Assembly (NCBI GenBank): GCA_023548195.1
Contig: JAJHZJ010000009.1
Location: 3,696,001-3,760,000, forward strand
Length of the DNA: 64,000 nucleotides
Direction: 5' to 3'
From: Bettongia penicillata ogilbyi
Lineage: Eukaryota > Chordata > Mammalia > Diprotodontia > Potoroidae
Made by a program: the position numbers and the translations under genes. Shown in pieces: positions 35,265 through 45,965 of the stretch; the first letter of the stretch is position 1, and each line of letters begins with the position of its first letter. Below the pieces are notes generated by a model. The model was not told where the DNA came from. It made no database searches and worked only from the letters and a program-made list of their open reading frames with translations.

Positions 35265-35955
35265 TTTATCATCTCTTTAATTTAGATTTTTATACTTGGA
35301 CTGTTGAAATAAACTCCTAAATGATTTGCCCTGTCACCAGTGGCTCATCTGGTCTAACCTGACCACTGCCCACAGCTTAATTTTCCTAAATTAAGTACAA
35401 GGATCATGTCATTCCCCAGCTCAAAAATATTCAATAAGTCTTTAGCCTGGGGTTAAAGTCCTCATAATTGGGCCTCAGTTTATCTTACCAGTCTTTTTGC
35501 TGCCTATTCCCCTATTTAAACCCCACAGTGCCAGCTAAAGTGGTCTCAACATTCCCCAAATGTACCACATATCCTTCTGTCTCCAGACCTTTTCTCATGC
35601 TGTTCTCTCCTCCTGGAATGCCTATCACTGTGCATGCCAGTCTCCACCTATTGAAATCCTACCCATCTTTCAAAGCCCAGCTCAAATATCGCCTCTTCCA
35701 TAAAGCTTTCTCTGACCACCCAGCCTGAAGTGACCTCCTGCTATTCTGAATTCCACTGTACTATTTTTATGGCATATATTTGCATCAAGTCTGCGCTGTA
35801 TAGTTATTTGTATACATATCTTCTTACCTATTTAATTGTAACTCATTTGAGGCCAAGGGTTGAATATCATGTGCTATCCTATTCCCTATATATATACTTA
35901 GTATATGAGCATGTACTTATTACATACTCAAAAAATATTTATTGAATGAATGAGC
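35265..35955 (+). repeat. L2, long 3' portion
   Basis: L2 blocks in order: 'gatcatgtcattccccagct', 'ttctcatgctgttctctcct', 'catctttcaaagcccagctc', 'gctttctctgaccacccagc' and 'aaaaatatttattgaatgaa'. The plus-strand frame at 35,468-35,728 is within it. Confidence 0.8.
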
Positions 35956-36104
35956 GAATACTTTTTCTATTTTGTCATTACTGTGTACTACTATTTCTCT
36001 TTGTGTGTGTGTTAATGTCCAGGGAAAACAAAATTATGAACATTGTGAGTATAGTGGAGGGGAAGTCTTCCCACCTACCACCCACCCCCATGACTATCTA
36101 ACTT

Positions 36105-36290
36105 GGCTTCCCCTAATACAGGTTAATCCATTATTAAAAGACTCCTAAATGGTTTGCCCTGTCACCAGTGGCTCACCTCTCTAATTTATCAACTGTTATC
36201 AGCTTAATTTCCCTACAGTAGTGCAAGGATCATGTCATTGCCTTGCTCCAAAATCTCCAATAGCTCCCTTTTGCCCACTGAATATGGCAT
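36105..36290 (+). repeat. L2 fragment repeated from 35.3 kb
   Basis: 'gactcctaaatggtttgccc' and 'tgtcaccagtggctcacctc' repeat 35,310-35,355 closely; 'aaggatcatgtcattgcctt' repeats 35,399-35,418. Confidence 0.65.
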
Positions 36291-37540
36291 TTTGGTGTTA
36301 ATGGAGTGATCTTTCTGTTCCTCTGGTGTCTCAGGGATAGCACAATGTTTCAGGCTCCAGATAAGCTCCCCCTTGATTGCTTCACCATAGCACTTTCTCT
36401 TGGATGTAATTAGAGATTCTGTTTTTAACTCTGCTTTAAGTTGCACTTTCTTGTGTCTGTGGAACTGGAAGAGTTATGGACATGAGTGCTAGCTTCTTCC
36501 TTTCCGCTGTTAACTTGATAAAGCCAAGGAACTAGACAGAGTTGCAAGTAGAGATTGTATCTGTCTCCAGAGTTAGGCAAGTTATTTTTGTGAGATGAAT
36601 GCACAAAGTCCCCATGAAGTCTGTGTCCAGGAGCATTTTTGGATTTCCTAGACTAGACACTCAATAGCCAGTGTCTGCTTATCCTTGCTTGAGTGCAGCT
36701 AAGTAAATAACACTAACTTAAATAAACGATGATATCTTTTTATACTGGTTTTGAAGCCCTGAGACTGTTTTCAACTGCTCTCATTGCTATCCCCTAAGCT
36801 ATTTTTACTATTATCACAACTATTTGCATCATCTTTTCCTTGAGGGAATCCAAGAGATTTAATAATCCCTTTTATGATTATTCTGCAAAATTCCTTTTAC
36901 CACCTTGCTCAAAAGTCCATTTTCTTGTCATGCTTTCTCAGTGAGTTACTCAAGTCTTACTGTTGAGAACCAATGATTGTTAAATTTTCAAAGAGAGCAT
37001 TTCTACCTTGGAATATGGCAGATGTTCCAAATCAGGGCTTGCTTTGCTGTTTTGCTGTTAGTGTATACTTTAAAAAGCAATGGAGAAAATGTTAATCCTA
37101 CAGATTAAATTTAGAAATTTACCCTGCTACATTTTTCCCAGAGTGGATTGTTAAACATTTACCAGGATACATCCCTGTCCCTTTCCTCAGAAAGATATTC
37201 CTCTTCTCTTCCTGTTGCTTTCTTCTTTTTTTCAGTTTATAACATGAGTACCCTCCACTAAAACTCTGTTCCAGTAAAAGGTAGCCCTGGGCTTTCAGAC
37301 ACTACAAAATCTAGGTAAAAGTTTCCAAGTATGGATGTGGCCACAGACTCTATATGTCAGCCTAGTTCCAGACGACTTAAATCCTGAAAGTTGAAGCTTG
37401 ACTACCGGGGCTCATTATTTATTTGTCTGCTTATTTATCTTTGAGCACAGCAACTCATGAAGACTGTCCCTTGGGGTTTACAGGATTGTGATCTATATTA
37501 GTGAAGGGTTGTGCTTTGTCTTAGTAAAAGGGGAAGCAGG
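36291..37540. other. Unassigned intergenic sequence
   Basis: No gene or named repeat seen. The minus-strand 77-codon frame at 36,446-36,213 partly overlaps the L2 fragment and shows no motif. Confidence 0.35.
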
Positions 37541-37544
37541 ATCA

Positions 37545-37785
37545 CATCTGTGATTTCATTGATAGAAGGAACTCCCAGTGAGGAAATTCCTTCTACCAAG
37601 GCAGAGCTATACTTGCTTAGCTGTTTATAATCTTAGGGAGTTTTCTGGGTCATTGAAGAGATTACATGCTTTGCCCACAGTTACACAGATACTATATATG
37701 AAAGGCCAGATTTGGACTTTGCATGATGTTGGGAGTTTTCAACTCTGAGGTCAACTGTATATCCACTATTCTGTCCTGCCTTTCT
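37545..37785 (-). repeat. Old SINE of the 'ggaactctcagtgagg' family, copy 2
   Basis: 'gatttcattgatagaaggaa', 'ctcccagtgaggaaattcct' and 'gcccacagttacacagatac' match copies 1 and 3. Confidence 0.65.
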
Positions 37786-37834
37786 GCACTAATGAAATCA
37801 CAAACCTTTCAAAGTAAACCTTAGGTCAAGGTGA

Positions 37835-38005
37835 AGTAATGTGAGAACCTGAGTCACAGGCCCTGGTTTCAAGTCTCAATTTGATGGGTTACTACCTCTA
37901 TTGACTTTGGATAAATCACTTAATCTCTTTTCCTCATTTTCAAAATAAGAGAATTGGACTAGATGTCTTCTACGGTTCCTTTCAGCTCTCAATCCATAAT
38001 TTTTT
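37835..38005 (+). repeat. CORE-SINE fragment
   Basis: 'gataaatcacttaatctctt', 'agaattggactagatgtctt' and 'ggttcctttcagctctcaat' are a CORE-SINE 3' half with the 'ggactagatg' tail. Confidence 0.65.
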
Positions 38006-38021
38006 TATGAACCTATAATGT

Positions 38022-38262
38022 TCCTTCTGCAGCAGCTAGCTACATGGTTCAATAGAAAAGCAATGTGCCTGGAGTCAGGAAGACCTGAGTTCAAAGCAGA
38101 CCTCAGACAGTTAATAGCTGTGTGACCCTGGACAAGTCACTTAACTTCTGTTTGTCCAATCTACTGGAGAAGGAAATGGCAAACCACTACAGAATCTTTG
38201 CTAACAAAACTCTATAGGGGTCACGAAGAATGAGACAGGACTAAATGACTGAACAATAGGGC
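38022..38262 (+). repeat. tRNA-derived SINE with BovB/RTE-like tail
   Basis: 'gtgcctggagtcaggaagac', 'gctgtgtgaccctggacaag', then 'ggggtcacgaagaatgagac' and 'aggactaaatgactgaacaa'. Confidence 0.85.
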
Positions 38263-38282
38263 ACTATCTGAGTCTGTCTTTG

Positions 38283-38765
38283 AACTTATCATTAACCAAT
38301 GTTTTTTGAGTACCAGCATAGTGCTAAGCCCAAAATGGGAAATATTAAGAAGACATGGTACCTACCCTTGAAAAGCTTAACTGAGGAAACAACTCTAATA
38401 TGTTTAAAACAATTAGAGACCAATATAGTAACATACTATATGGTCCTTATTACAGATATAATAAATGGTTCAGAGAAGAAAGAAATCAGGGTGGATGGAA
38501 TAAGTCAGATAGGACTTCGCACAGGAGCTGGGTCTTGAGCTAGAACATAAAGAATAGGTAGAATTTGGTCAAGTGAAAGGAGGAGGAAGGAAGTTCTTTG
38601 CAGGGCGTGAGCAAAGGTTCAGAGACAAGAGTAAAGTAACATTTGGAGGGAACAGAAAGTGCCTGTTTAATGAGATTAAAGGGTGTATGTTGAGAAGAGG
38701 GGAAAATTAGGTTGGACTGCAAAGAAGGTTAGATCCTTTGGTATTTATTTAAATAATATTCATGT
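38283..38765 (+). repeat. Ancient interspersed repeat
   Basis: 'gagtaccagcatagtgctaa', 'ggtggatggaataagtcaga' and 'gagctgggtcttgagctaga' follow the order of the family at 27.6 and 44.6 kb. The overlapping minus-strand frame is incidental. Confidence 0.5.
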
Positions 38766-38904
38766 AGTCTTTTGACTCTGACAGGGGTAAATTTTACCTT
38801 TATTCCAGGGTCCAGACCTCCTCCCATCTTTCCAGTCTGCTAGACAGCATGCCGCATCGTGAGCATTAAATCCTTCCTAGACGCCTATTATATATTATAT
38901 ATAA

Positions 38905-39165
38905 TAGGGAAAGTTAGATGATGCAGTGATTAGAGTCAGGAGTCAGGAAGACGAGTTCAAATCTAACCATAGACACTAGCTTATGACACTGGACAAGTCG
39001 CTTAATCTCGTTTGCCTTTGTTTTCTAATCTGTAAAATGGGGATAATAAGAGCATCTACCTCCCAGGGTTGATGTGAGAATCAAATGAGGTAATAATTGT
39101 AAAAGACTTGGCACAGTGCCTGGCACATAGTAAGCACTATATAAGTATTCGCCATTATTCTTACT
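38905..39165 (+). repeat. MIR-type CORE-SINE, full length
   Basis: 'gagtcaggagtcaggaagac', 'gacaagtcgcttaatctcgt', 'ctgtaaaatggggataataa' and 'gcctggcacatagtaagcac' span head to tail. Confidence 0.85.
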
Positions 39166-39167
39166 GT

Positions 39168-39290
39168 TGTCTTCCCCCATTAGATTGTAAGTTCCTTGAA
39201 AGCAGGGACTATCTTGGTTGCCAATATTTACATTCCCAGTACTTAACGTGGGCCTGGCACATAGTGAGCACTTATTAAATTATCTGTCTA
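39168..39290 (+). repeat. L2 3' end
   Basis: 'agattgtaagttccttgaaa', 'gcagggactatcttggttgc' and 'agtgagcacttattaaatta'. Confidence 0.75.
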
Positions 39291-39337
39291 TAAAGTCTAT
39301 TTAATTAGAGTGATATGAATACACTAGAAACTCCATG

Positions 39338-39592
39338 GGCAGCTAGATGGCACAAGTGGATAAAGTGCCAGGTTTGGTGTCAGAAAGACTCATCTTCTTG
39401 AGTTCAAATCCAGCCTCAGACACTAGTGTGACCCTGGGTAACTCATGTAACCTTGTTTGCCTCAGTTTCCTCATCTGTAAAATGAGCTGGAGAAGGAAAT
39501 GCAAGCCATTCCAGTGTTTTTTCCAAGAAAACCCCAAGTGGGGTCATGAAGAGTTGGATATGACTGAAAAACAACTGAACAACAAATTCCAT
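39338..39592 (+). repeat. tRNA-derived SINE with BovB/RTE-like tail
   Basis: 'gggcagctagatggcacaag', 'gtgtgaccctgggtaactca', 'ctgtaaaatgagctggagaa', and tail 'ggggtcatgaagagttggat' then 'atgactgaaaaacaactgaa'. Overlapping frames on both strands are SINE artefacts. Confidence 0.88.
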
Positions 39593-39602
39593 AAAAGGTC
39601 AT

Positions 39603-39830
39603 TAAGAATAATGGGAAGAGCACAGGATCTGGGTTCAAATACTGATTCTGCCACTTCCTGTCCCTTCCACTCCATCACTCTTGTCTTTGAGCCTTTGTTC
39701 ATACCCTACAAAGAAAAACCACTTGGACGAACCATTTCCCGTCTTTGTGCCTTAATTCCTCATCCATAATTCAGATATTTGGACTAACTGGCCTTCAATA
39801 GGGTTTTCTATCTCTAAAACTTGTGGAAAT
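39603..39830 (+). repeat. CORE-SINE interrupted by short foreign segment
   Basis: Head 'gggaagagcacaggatctgg' and tail-side 'ccttaattcctcatccataa' then 'tttggactaactggccttca' belong together, separated by unrelated sequence at about 39,662-39,720. Confidence 0.5.
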
Positions 39831-40329
39831 GATGAGCATGAAAGAGCTAAACAAAGAAACATGTAGATATAAAATAGTTCAAGTAAAATGATTGTTTCAA
39901 GATTGGGAGAAATTCAAGGTAAGTCATAGATGCCTTTTCCAAAGAGTCTTTCCCCCTCTTGTCAACTGATGTGAACTGAAGTGATTATGGGAGTCTATCA
40001 CTTCCACCTACTCTTGACAGTCCACATTAAATGAGCCAGCAGTAGCTCTCCATTATATAATGAAGTGACAGGAGCAGTCAACCACTCCCTCCCAAAGTAG
40101 ATGCCAATGCAGTTAGCTGGCCAAAGCCACTTACGCAGCAAAGCTTCATCTGGATGAGCACCCTACCCACCTTTAACCCTAAGCATGAGAGACCAGAGGC
40201 AATACTCACACCTTCCTCTATTGTCAGATGCAAGACTGAAACAGGTTGGCTAATAATTTTTTTTTTTAAAGAGATAAAGTCTTTTTGTCTCCAAGCTTGC
40301 TTTGACTTTCAAACCATCTTCGTTTTTTT

Positions 40330-40392
40330 CGAGATCTACATCCAGTGCCACCTCTTCCATGAAGCCTTTCCTAATCTTTCTATTTGGGCTGT
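40330..40392 (+). repeat. L2 fragment, first part (split by MIR)
   Basis: 'cagtgccacctcttccatga' and 'agcctttcctaatctttcta' are L2; the element resumes at 40,585. Confidence 0.65.
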
Positions 40393-40570
40393 CACAGAAT
40401 CATAGTCATAGGCTAAAAGGGAATTTAGAGATCAAGTCCCCTCTTTTGACTGACAAGGAAATTGAGGCCTAGAGAGGTTAAGTGATCTGCTCAAGATCAC
40501 AATGGTAATAAAAAGAACTGGGATTTGAACTCTAGGCTTCTGACTCCATATCTAGTACTTATTCCATGAA
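40393..40570 (-). repeat. MIR-like SINE nested in L2
   Basis: 'aaggaaattgaggcctagag', 'aggttaagtgatctgctcaa' and 'gggatttgaactctaggctt' are the reverse complement of a MIR-type element. L2 sequence on both sides shows order of insertion. Confidence 0.8.
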
Positions 40571-40584
40571 GTGACTCCTCCTTT

Positions 40585-40815
40585 TTAAAGGTTTCTCATG
40601 CTACTCTCTACACACTGTCACAGTCTAGCTTATATTGTAACATTTGCAATATATTAGTATACACGTTTCATTCCCAATGTCTGCTCCCAACCCACATTAC
40701 AGATTTCTTGAGAGTATCATTTTAAAGACTATCATTTTAAATCTTCGTTTACTCGGTCCCTAGTGTGATTCTGTATGTATAACAGATGCTTAATAAATGT
40801 TTGTTGAAATCTAAG
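40585..40815 (+). repeat. L2 fragment, second part with 3' end
   Basis: 'tctcatgctactctctacac' through 'aacagatgcttaataaatgt'. Confidence 0.65.
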
Positions 40816-41092
40816 TAGAAAGAACAAAAACCTAAAATTAAATGCTGTATATTTAAATGTCCAAGATGGGTTCTGGAAAAAAGAAAATGCTTACTTTCTT
40901 CTTTGCAAAAATTGGGGTACTATACGTGTGTAAAGAACATTGTCAGATTCTGTTATGTTGAATAGATTTGATGAATTACTTTTTTCCCCCCTCCTCCTCC
41001 TTCTCCCTTGCCTCCCTCAACATTCTCTCCTCCCTTTCCTCCATCTCCCTCCTTCTCTCTCTTTTCCCTCTTTTTTTCCTATCCCTCTCCCT

Positions 41093-41280
41093 TTCCTCCT
41101 CCTCCTCCTCCTCCTTCTTCTTCTTCTTCTCCTCCTCCTCCTCCTCCTCCTTCTTCTTCTTCTCCTCCTCCTCCTCCTCCTTCTTCTTCTTCTTCTTCTT
41201 CTTCTTCTTCTTCTTCTTCTTCTTCTTCTTCTTCTTCTTCTTCTTCTTCTTCTTCTTCTTCTTCTCCTTCTCCTTTTCCT
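41093..41280 (+). repeat. Compound (TCC)n/(TTC)n triplet tract
   Basis: About 190 bp of pure pyrimidine made of alternating TCC and TTC blocks, ending with 28 uninterrupted TTC units at 41,181-41,264. Reading frames over it give poly-Leu, poly-Ser, poly-Phe, poly-Lys and poly-Arg, none of which are genes. GAA/TTC runs are known triplex (H-DNA) formers. Confidence 0.97.
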
Positions 41281-41429
41281 TTTTCTTTCCATAAAGTTTC
41301 ATAGGTATTTAAGCATTGTATGTGTTAAGTTTATCAGGAGACTTGGGTCATAGTATCCAATACACCACTAATCCCTATGTGACTTTGAACAAATGACCTC
41401 AGAAATAGGTCGAAGAGAGAAAATTTAAG

Positions 41430-42480
41430 AAGGATTTGAGTCCCTGAAAACCATTATTTTAAAATGTTCCTGATACTATATTTCAAGAAAACATAAATGA
41501 AAACTGTTCAAATCTATTGCAACCAAAGGACAAAGCAAAGGGAGGAAGGGGGAATCAATCAATCATTTCATGAAAGGAAGTCAAAAAGGAAAATTCTCAG
41601 GAATGTCATAACAAAATTGAGAGTTCCCATGTCAAAGAAAACTACTACAAGATCCAGATAGGAGTTCAAGTAGCAAGGAGTCACAATCAGGATTCCACAA
41701 CTTCAACTTTAAATGAGAGAAGATCTTGGTATGTGATATTCCAAAAGACAAAAGATATAGGCTGATGACCAAGAACAGCTTAACTTGGCAAAGCTGAGTA
41801 TAATCCTACAAGGGAAAAATGTACCTTTTTTGAACAGATGACTTTCAAGACTCTTACATGAAAAGGTCAAAATTGTGCAGGAACTTTGAAATGCAAACAC
41901 AAGAATCAAGAGAAATGTAAAAAAGTCAATATATTTGAGCAACTGGAGAAAGCTGCATTATATGGTAATGCTAATATCTTCAAAGGATATTGAGTGAATT
42001 AAATAAGAAAAACAGGAGATCTCAAGAAGGTAATGGATTAGCTCTATTCTGAGGGTTTAAAAAGAAGGGAGAGAAGAATGAATACACTAGTATAGAAAGA
42101 AGAAAGAAGGGGTACAGTTGTATGGAGGTGCACATAAGAATGTGGAGGGAGTTCATTGTGGTGTGAGAGAAGAGTATACAAACATGATTAAAGAAGTTAT
42201 AAAACAAGGCATTAGATGATCCTTATTCTTCTGGGTTGGACAAAGAAGGGTTGAATACATACACCCAGAGTTTAGTATAGAAATAAAACTCAACAGAGAA
42301 AAAAGTGGGGATAGGAGTGGGCATTAATAGGGAGAATAATACCAGGGAAGTAATAGTCCTAAGCAAACAAAATTCCTGGCCTTGGAGGGAAGTGAAGGGA
42401 AGGGAAGCAAAGGGAAGGGAAGGGAAAGGAAGGGAAGGGAATGGGAGGGAGAGGAAAGAGAAGGAATCAACTGAGGAAAA
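41430..42480 (+). mobile_element. Fossil L1/half-LINE: ORF1 C-terminal part plus downstream region
   Basis: 'ggaatgtcataacaaaattg', 'gttcccatgtcaaagaaaac', 'tggcaaagctgagtataatc' and 'gaactttgaaatgcaaacac' follow the ORF1 RRM/C-terminal region in order but with many changes. A GA-rich stretch (42,385-42,465) follows. Very diverged. Confidence 0.6.
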
Positions 42481-42900
42481 CTAAACAAATTGTGATATAT
42501 GAATGTAATGGAATATTACTACTCCATAAGAAATAATACAAAAGACAGTTTCAGAGACTCTGGGTAGTAGCCCTCTTCACTGATGCAGAATGGAATAAGT
42601 AGAAGAACCAGAACAATCTATACTCTGAGAGAATTAAGAACTGCAATCCATGTAATGAGCAGCCGTATCACCAGGAGACCTGTGTTGAAATGTGATACCC
42701 ACTTCCTGGCAGACAGATGATGCACTCAGGGTACAGAAAGAAGCATATATTTTTGGATATGACCTCTTGTGTGTGACTATACTTATTTGCTGTGAGGGTT
42801 TTACTTCCTCTTAGTTTTTAATTGGGAATGGTGGTGAATGTGGGTATGGGGACAGGATTAGCAATAGTGTTATAAAAAATGGACCATTGAAATATTTACT
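42480..42900 (+). mobile_element. Fossil L1 3'-end fragment
   Basis: 'gatatatgaatgtaatggaa' followed by 'tattactactccataagaaa' and 'aataagtagaagaaccagaa' is the L1 ORF2 3'-end signature, as at 19.5 kb. It may or may not belong to the same insertion as the preceding ORF1 piece. Confidence 0.6.
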
Positions 42901-43184
42901 TTATATAGAAGAAAACAAAAGAAAATTGAAAACAAATCGCAGAGAAGCAGGATGGTTTTGAAAGTAATGGGTAGGATTTATTAGTGCTTCCTTAAAAAAA
43001 AACAGTAGTATGAAATGAAGGTTCATAGTTTCACATACAATCCTCTTTTGTGTTCTGGTATGTGGAGGTTTGTGTATGTGTATATGTGTGCTAGATAAAA
43101 AAAAAAAATTAAACAGCTCTTCCTGAATAGATAAAATTCCATCTCTCACCTCCATTTCTTTGAACAAATGATCCCCCATGTCTA

Positions 43185-43420
43185 GTTTACGCTTCTCTCT
43201 TAAAAGTACAGTTCAAATGCCATCCCTTCTACATGAAGCCTTTTTCTGAGCTCCCTAAGTCCCTAATTCTTTTCTTGAAGTACTCTCCTGTTTTTTACTT
43301 TCCTGTTTTTACTTTCCTGTTTATACTATTACACCTCTCACTACTACCGCTACCCCCAGCTGACTAGCTTCTGGATTGAAGGGTTTGTTTCCATTTTGTC
43401 TTGGCATTCAATGACTTATT
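43185..43420 (+). repeat. L2 fragment
   Basis: 'gtacagttcaaatgccatcc', 'cttctacatgaagccttttt' and 'ttttgtcttggcattcaatg'. Confidence 0.65.
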
Positions 43421-43454
43421 TACAGTAGTTTTTAAATTATTTATTTAATTAAAT

Positions 43455-43530
43455 CAATTCTGTAAAATGAGATGGTTAGACCAGATGATCTCTGGGATCC
43501 TTTCTAGCCTTAACATTCTATTACTCTATA
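43455..43530 (+). repeat. CORE-SINE 3' fragment
   Basis: 'ctgtaaaatgagatggttag', 'accagatgatctctgggatc' and 'ctttctagccttaacattct'. Confidence 0.65.
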
Positions 43531-43997
43531 TTATTATGAAATGACTCCATGATGGGAAACTAATGCTCTTTACATGGACAATTTCTTCACTATATAACCA
43601 GACAGGTTTTGTTTTTGTTTTGTAAAAATGAAACAAAAATCTTGTTGAATGAGTGATAATTCCCCCTTTAAGGAAGTATTGTCTTTAGTGGTCTTTGTTT
43701 ACTCTATGATCTTCATAGAAATTGGCAGATTCTTCTACCCTGAGGATTCTTTATCAAGTATGATACCGCAGTTTTCTATTTATCTGCGAATCTCTTGAGG
43801 CTTCTAACCTAACTTTCCATTGCTATTAATATTTGAAGTATCAGCAACTGGTAATACCTCCAGTTTGTGATTAGTTTTATAAAACTGAAAGGACTGTTTG
43901 TGGTGTGTGGTGGGGTTATGGGGAGGGAGGAAGGGACACAGTAACATCTAAATATTTTCCTTTCCCAATTAAACCTTAAGGCTAATAACAGTCTAGA

Positions 43998-44130
43998 ACA
44001 GGCGTGGGAAACTTGCAGCCTCAAGGTCACATGTGGCCCTCTAGGTCCTCAAGTGTGATGCATTAACTGAATCCAAACATGCAGGTTCCCTGATCCTGAT
44101 CTAGACACACACATATCAGTATTTTTTCTT
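43998..44130 (+). mobile_element. Possible hAT-type DNA transposon end
   Basis: 'caggcgtgggaaacttgcag' followed by 'cctcaaggtcacatgtggcc' resembles the terminal region of Charlie-like hAT elements (cag.g.tgg..aacctgcggcc). No transposase or second end seen. Confidence 0.4.
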
Positions 44131-44619
44131 TGAGTTCAGTCATAAAGCCAAGAGAAGGTCTCTTGTTTTTGCTTGTGGAAAATAACCTTTGTTACTAAGC
44201 CTTAGATAACGTGACTATTTCTATAGTCACCAGAAACATTTTGACTTATCTGTTATGACTAAACTATATGGTGATAAATGTCACTGAATGCAAATAGTTC
44301 AAAGATTGGAAATGTTAATTACCGCCTTTAAAAAGGGCTGCTTAGCCTGGTGCCCAAGATAAATTCCACAGGTCTCTTTGATGGAGGAGTAACTGTTTGA
44401 CTTGGACCTTACTGTTACAGGACCTTTAGAATTTCCTTATCTCAACTTTTTTTTCTCAAGATATATACAAAGAATATAAATACCTGAAGAGTTCCCAAAA
44501 GCAAAACTTGGGCCCTTAAATTGAATATGGAAGTGTCTTATTTTTTAGTCTAGATGTTGTCAGGTAAAGGGCTTTTATTAAAAAGTTAACTCACATTTCT
44601 TGAGTTCCTGCCACCCAAT

Positions 44620-45440
44620 TCAGTTTAATTCAGCAAACATTTCTTAAGTACTTACTATTTATAAGCATCCTTTGCAAAGGAAATAAGACATGTACAAATA
44701 ACAATAACCCAAGTTAAAATATTGTATATACATAAGTGAGGTCAGAGAGGCATGGGAGATCTGAAGTAGAAGAAATGACATAGCTGGGGAAATCAGGTTT
44801 CCTGAAAGAGTTAGACTATGAAGAAAGGGAAAAGTTTCCACAAGGACCATTGGACACAAGGGAGTCCATTCCACTTATGGGGATGGTGCACTCAAAGGCA
44901 TGGAGACAGGAGAACAGCTGTAGTTTGGCAATAACACATAGCAAATGAGGAAGAAAACAGTGCACCTGGAGTCTGGAACCAGAATGTGGAGATCGTAGAA
45001 CTTAAAGAGTTCATATTTTATCTGGTAAGCAGTGGAGTGTCACTGATGGCTTTGGAGAAATAATTGATGAGATTTGTACATTAGGAAAAATTATATTGAC
45101 AGTAAGGTGAAAGAGAAGTTGGAAAGAGAAAATAGAATCATAGAGATAAGTTAGGTGGCTTTGGCATAATCTGGTGAGAGCTAAGGAAGACCTGAAGGAG
45201 AATGTTGACAATGTAAGGGGAGAAGAAGGGACAGACATCATTGATATTTTAGGTTAAAATTAGGGTTTGTTGTTTGCTTGGTTTTTTGCAAAGTAAAATT
45301 GACAAGACTTGGCAACTGATTGAACTTGAGCACTGAGAGAGAGGGAAGGGTTTTCAGATATTTCAAGACCTTTCAAATAGAGAATATATTAAAAATATGG
45401 GACTGTAGCTTGGGTGAAAGGAAATAGAGATTGAGCAGTC
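44620..45440 (+). repeat. Ancient interspersed repeat, longest copy
   Basis: 'cagcaaacatttcttaagta', 'aaggcatggagacaggagaa', 'gcagtggagtgtcactgatg' and 'cttggcaactgattgaactt' run in the order expected of the family seen at 13.9, 25.6, 27.6 and 38.3 kb. Frames on the minus strand here are incidental. Confidence 0.5.
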
Positions 45441-45504
45441 ATCTACATTGCATGATAATCAAGGAGAGTATAAAGGAAGAAGTTAAAAGGGCTAATCACA
45501 GAAG

Positions 45505-45720
45505 ACCTATGATTTCATTGGTATAAGAAGCTCCCAGTATGGAAATTCTCTCCAGCAGTAACATCTTATGCCACACACAATTTTATAGAATTGCCCAAGA
45601 TGGAGAGATTAAGTGATTTGCCTAGTGATACACACCTAACCCATGTCAGATAGAAGGCCTTGAAGGTTTAAACCTAAAATTTCCTGATTCTGAGGCTCTC
45701 TATTAAACTGCCTCTGGAAA
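45505..45720 (-). repeat. Old SINE of the 'ggaactctcagtgagg' family, copy 3
   Basis: 'gatttcattggtataagaag', 'ctcccagtatggaaattctc' and 'aagtgatttgcctagtgata'. Confidence 0.6.
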
Positions 45721-45794
45721 AAAAACAGAAGGAAAAATTTTATTTTCTGTCTCATAATTGAGAATTAACTTGAGGTATGTAGTGCATATTTGAC

Positions 45795-45965
45795 AATACA
45801 GGATCATAGGATGATAGATTTAGAGATGGAAGAGACTTCAGAGGCCATCTAGTTTGACAGCTAGGCCCAGAGAAACCTGAGAGCCAGAGAGATCAAGTCC
45901 CTGATCCAAAGTCACTGAGGTGACTAGTCCAAGCTAGGTTCTAGACTCCAAATCCAACATGCTTT
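45795..45965 (-). repeat. MIR-like SINE
   Basis: 'tttagagatggaagagactt', 'cagaggccatctagtttgac' and 'ccaaatccaacatgctttct'. Confidence 0.65.

Noticed and set aside
40940..41353. Poly-Leu, poly-Ser, poly-Phe, poly-Lys and poly-Arg frames
   Set aside because: All are translations of the TTC/TCC triplet tract in different frames.
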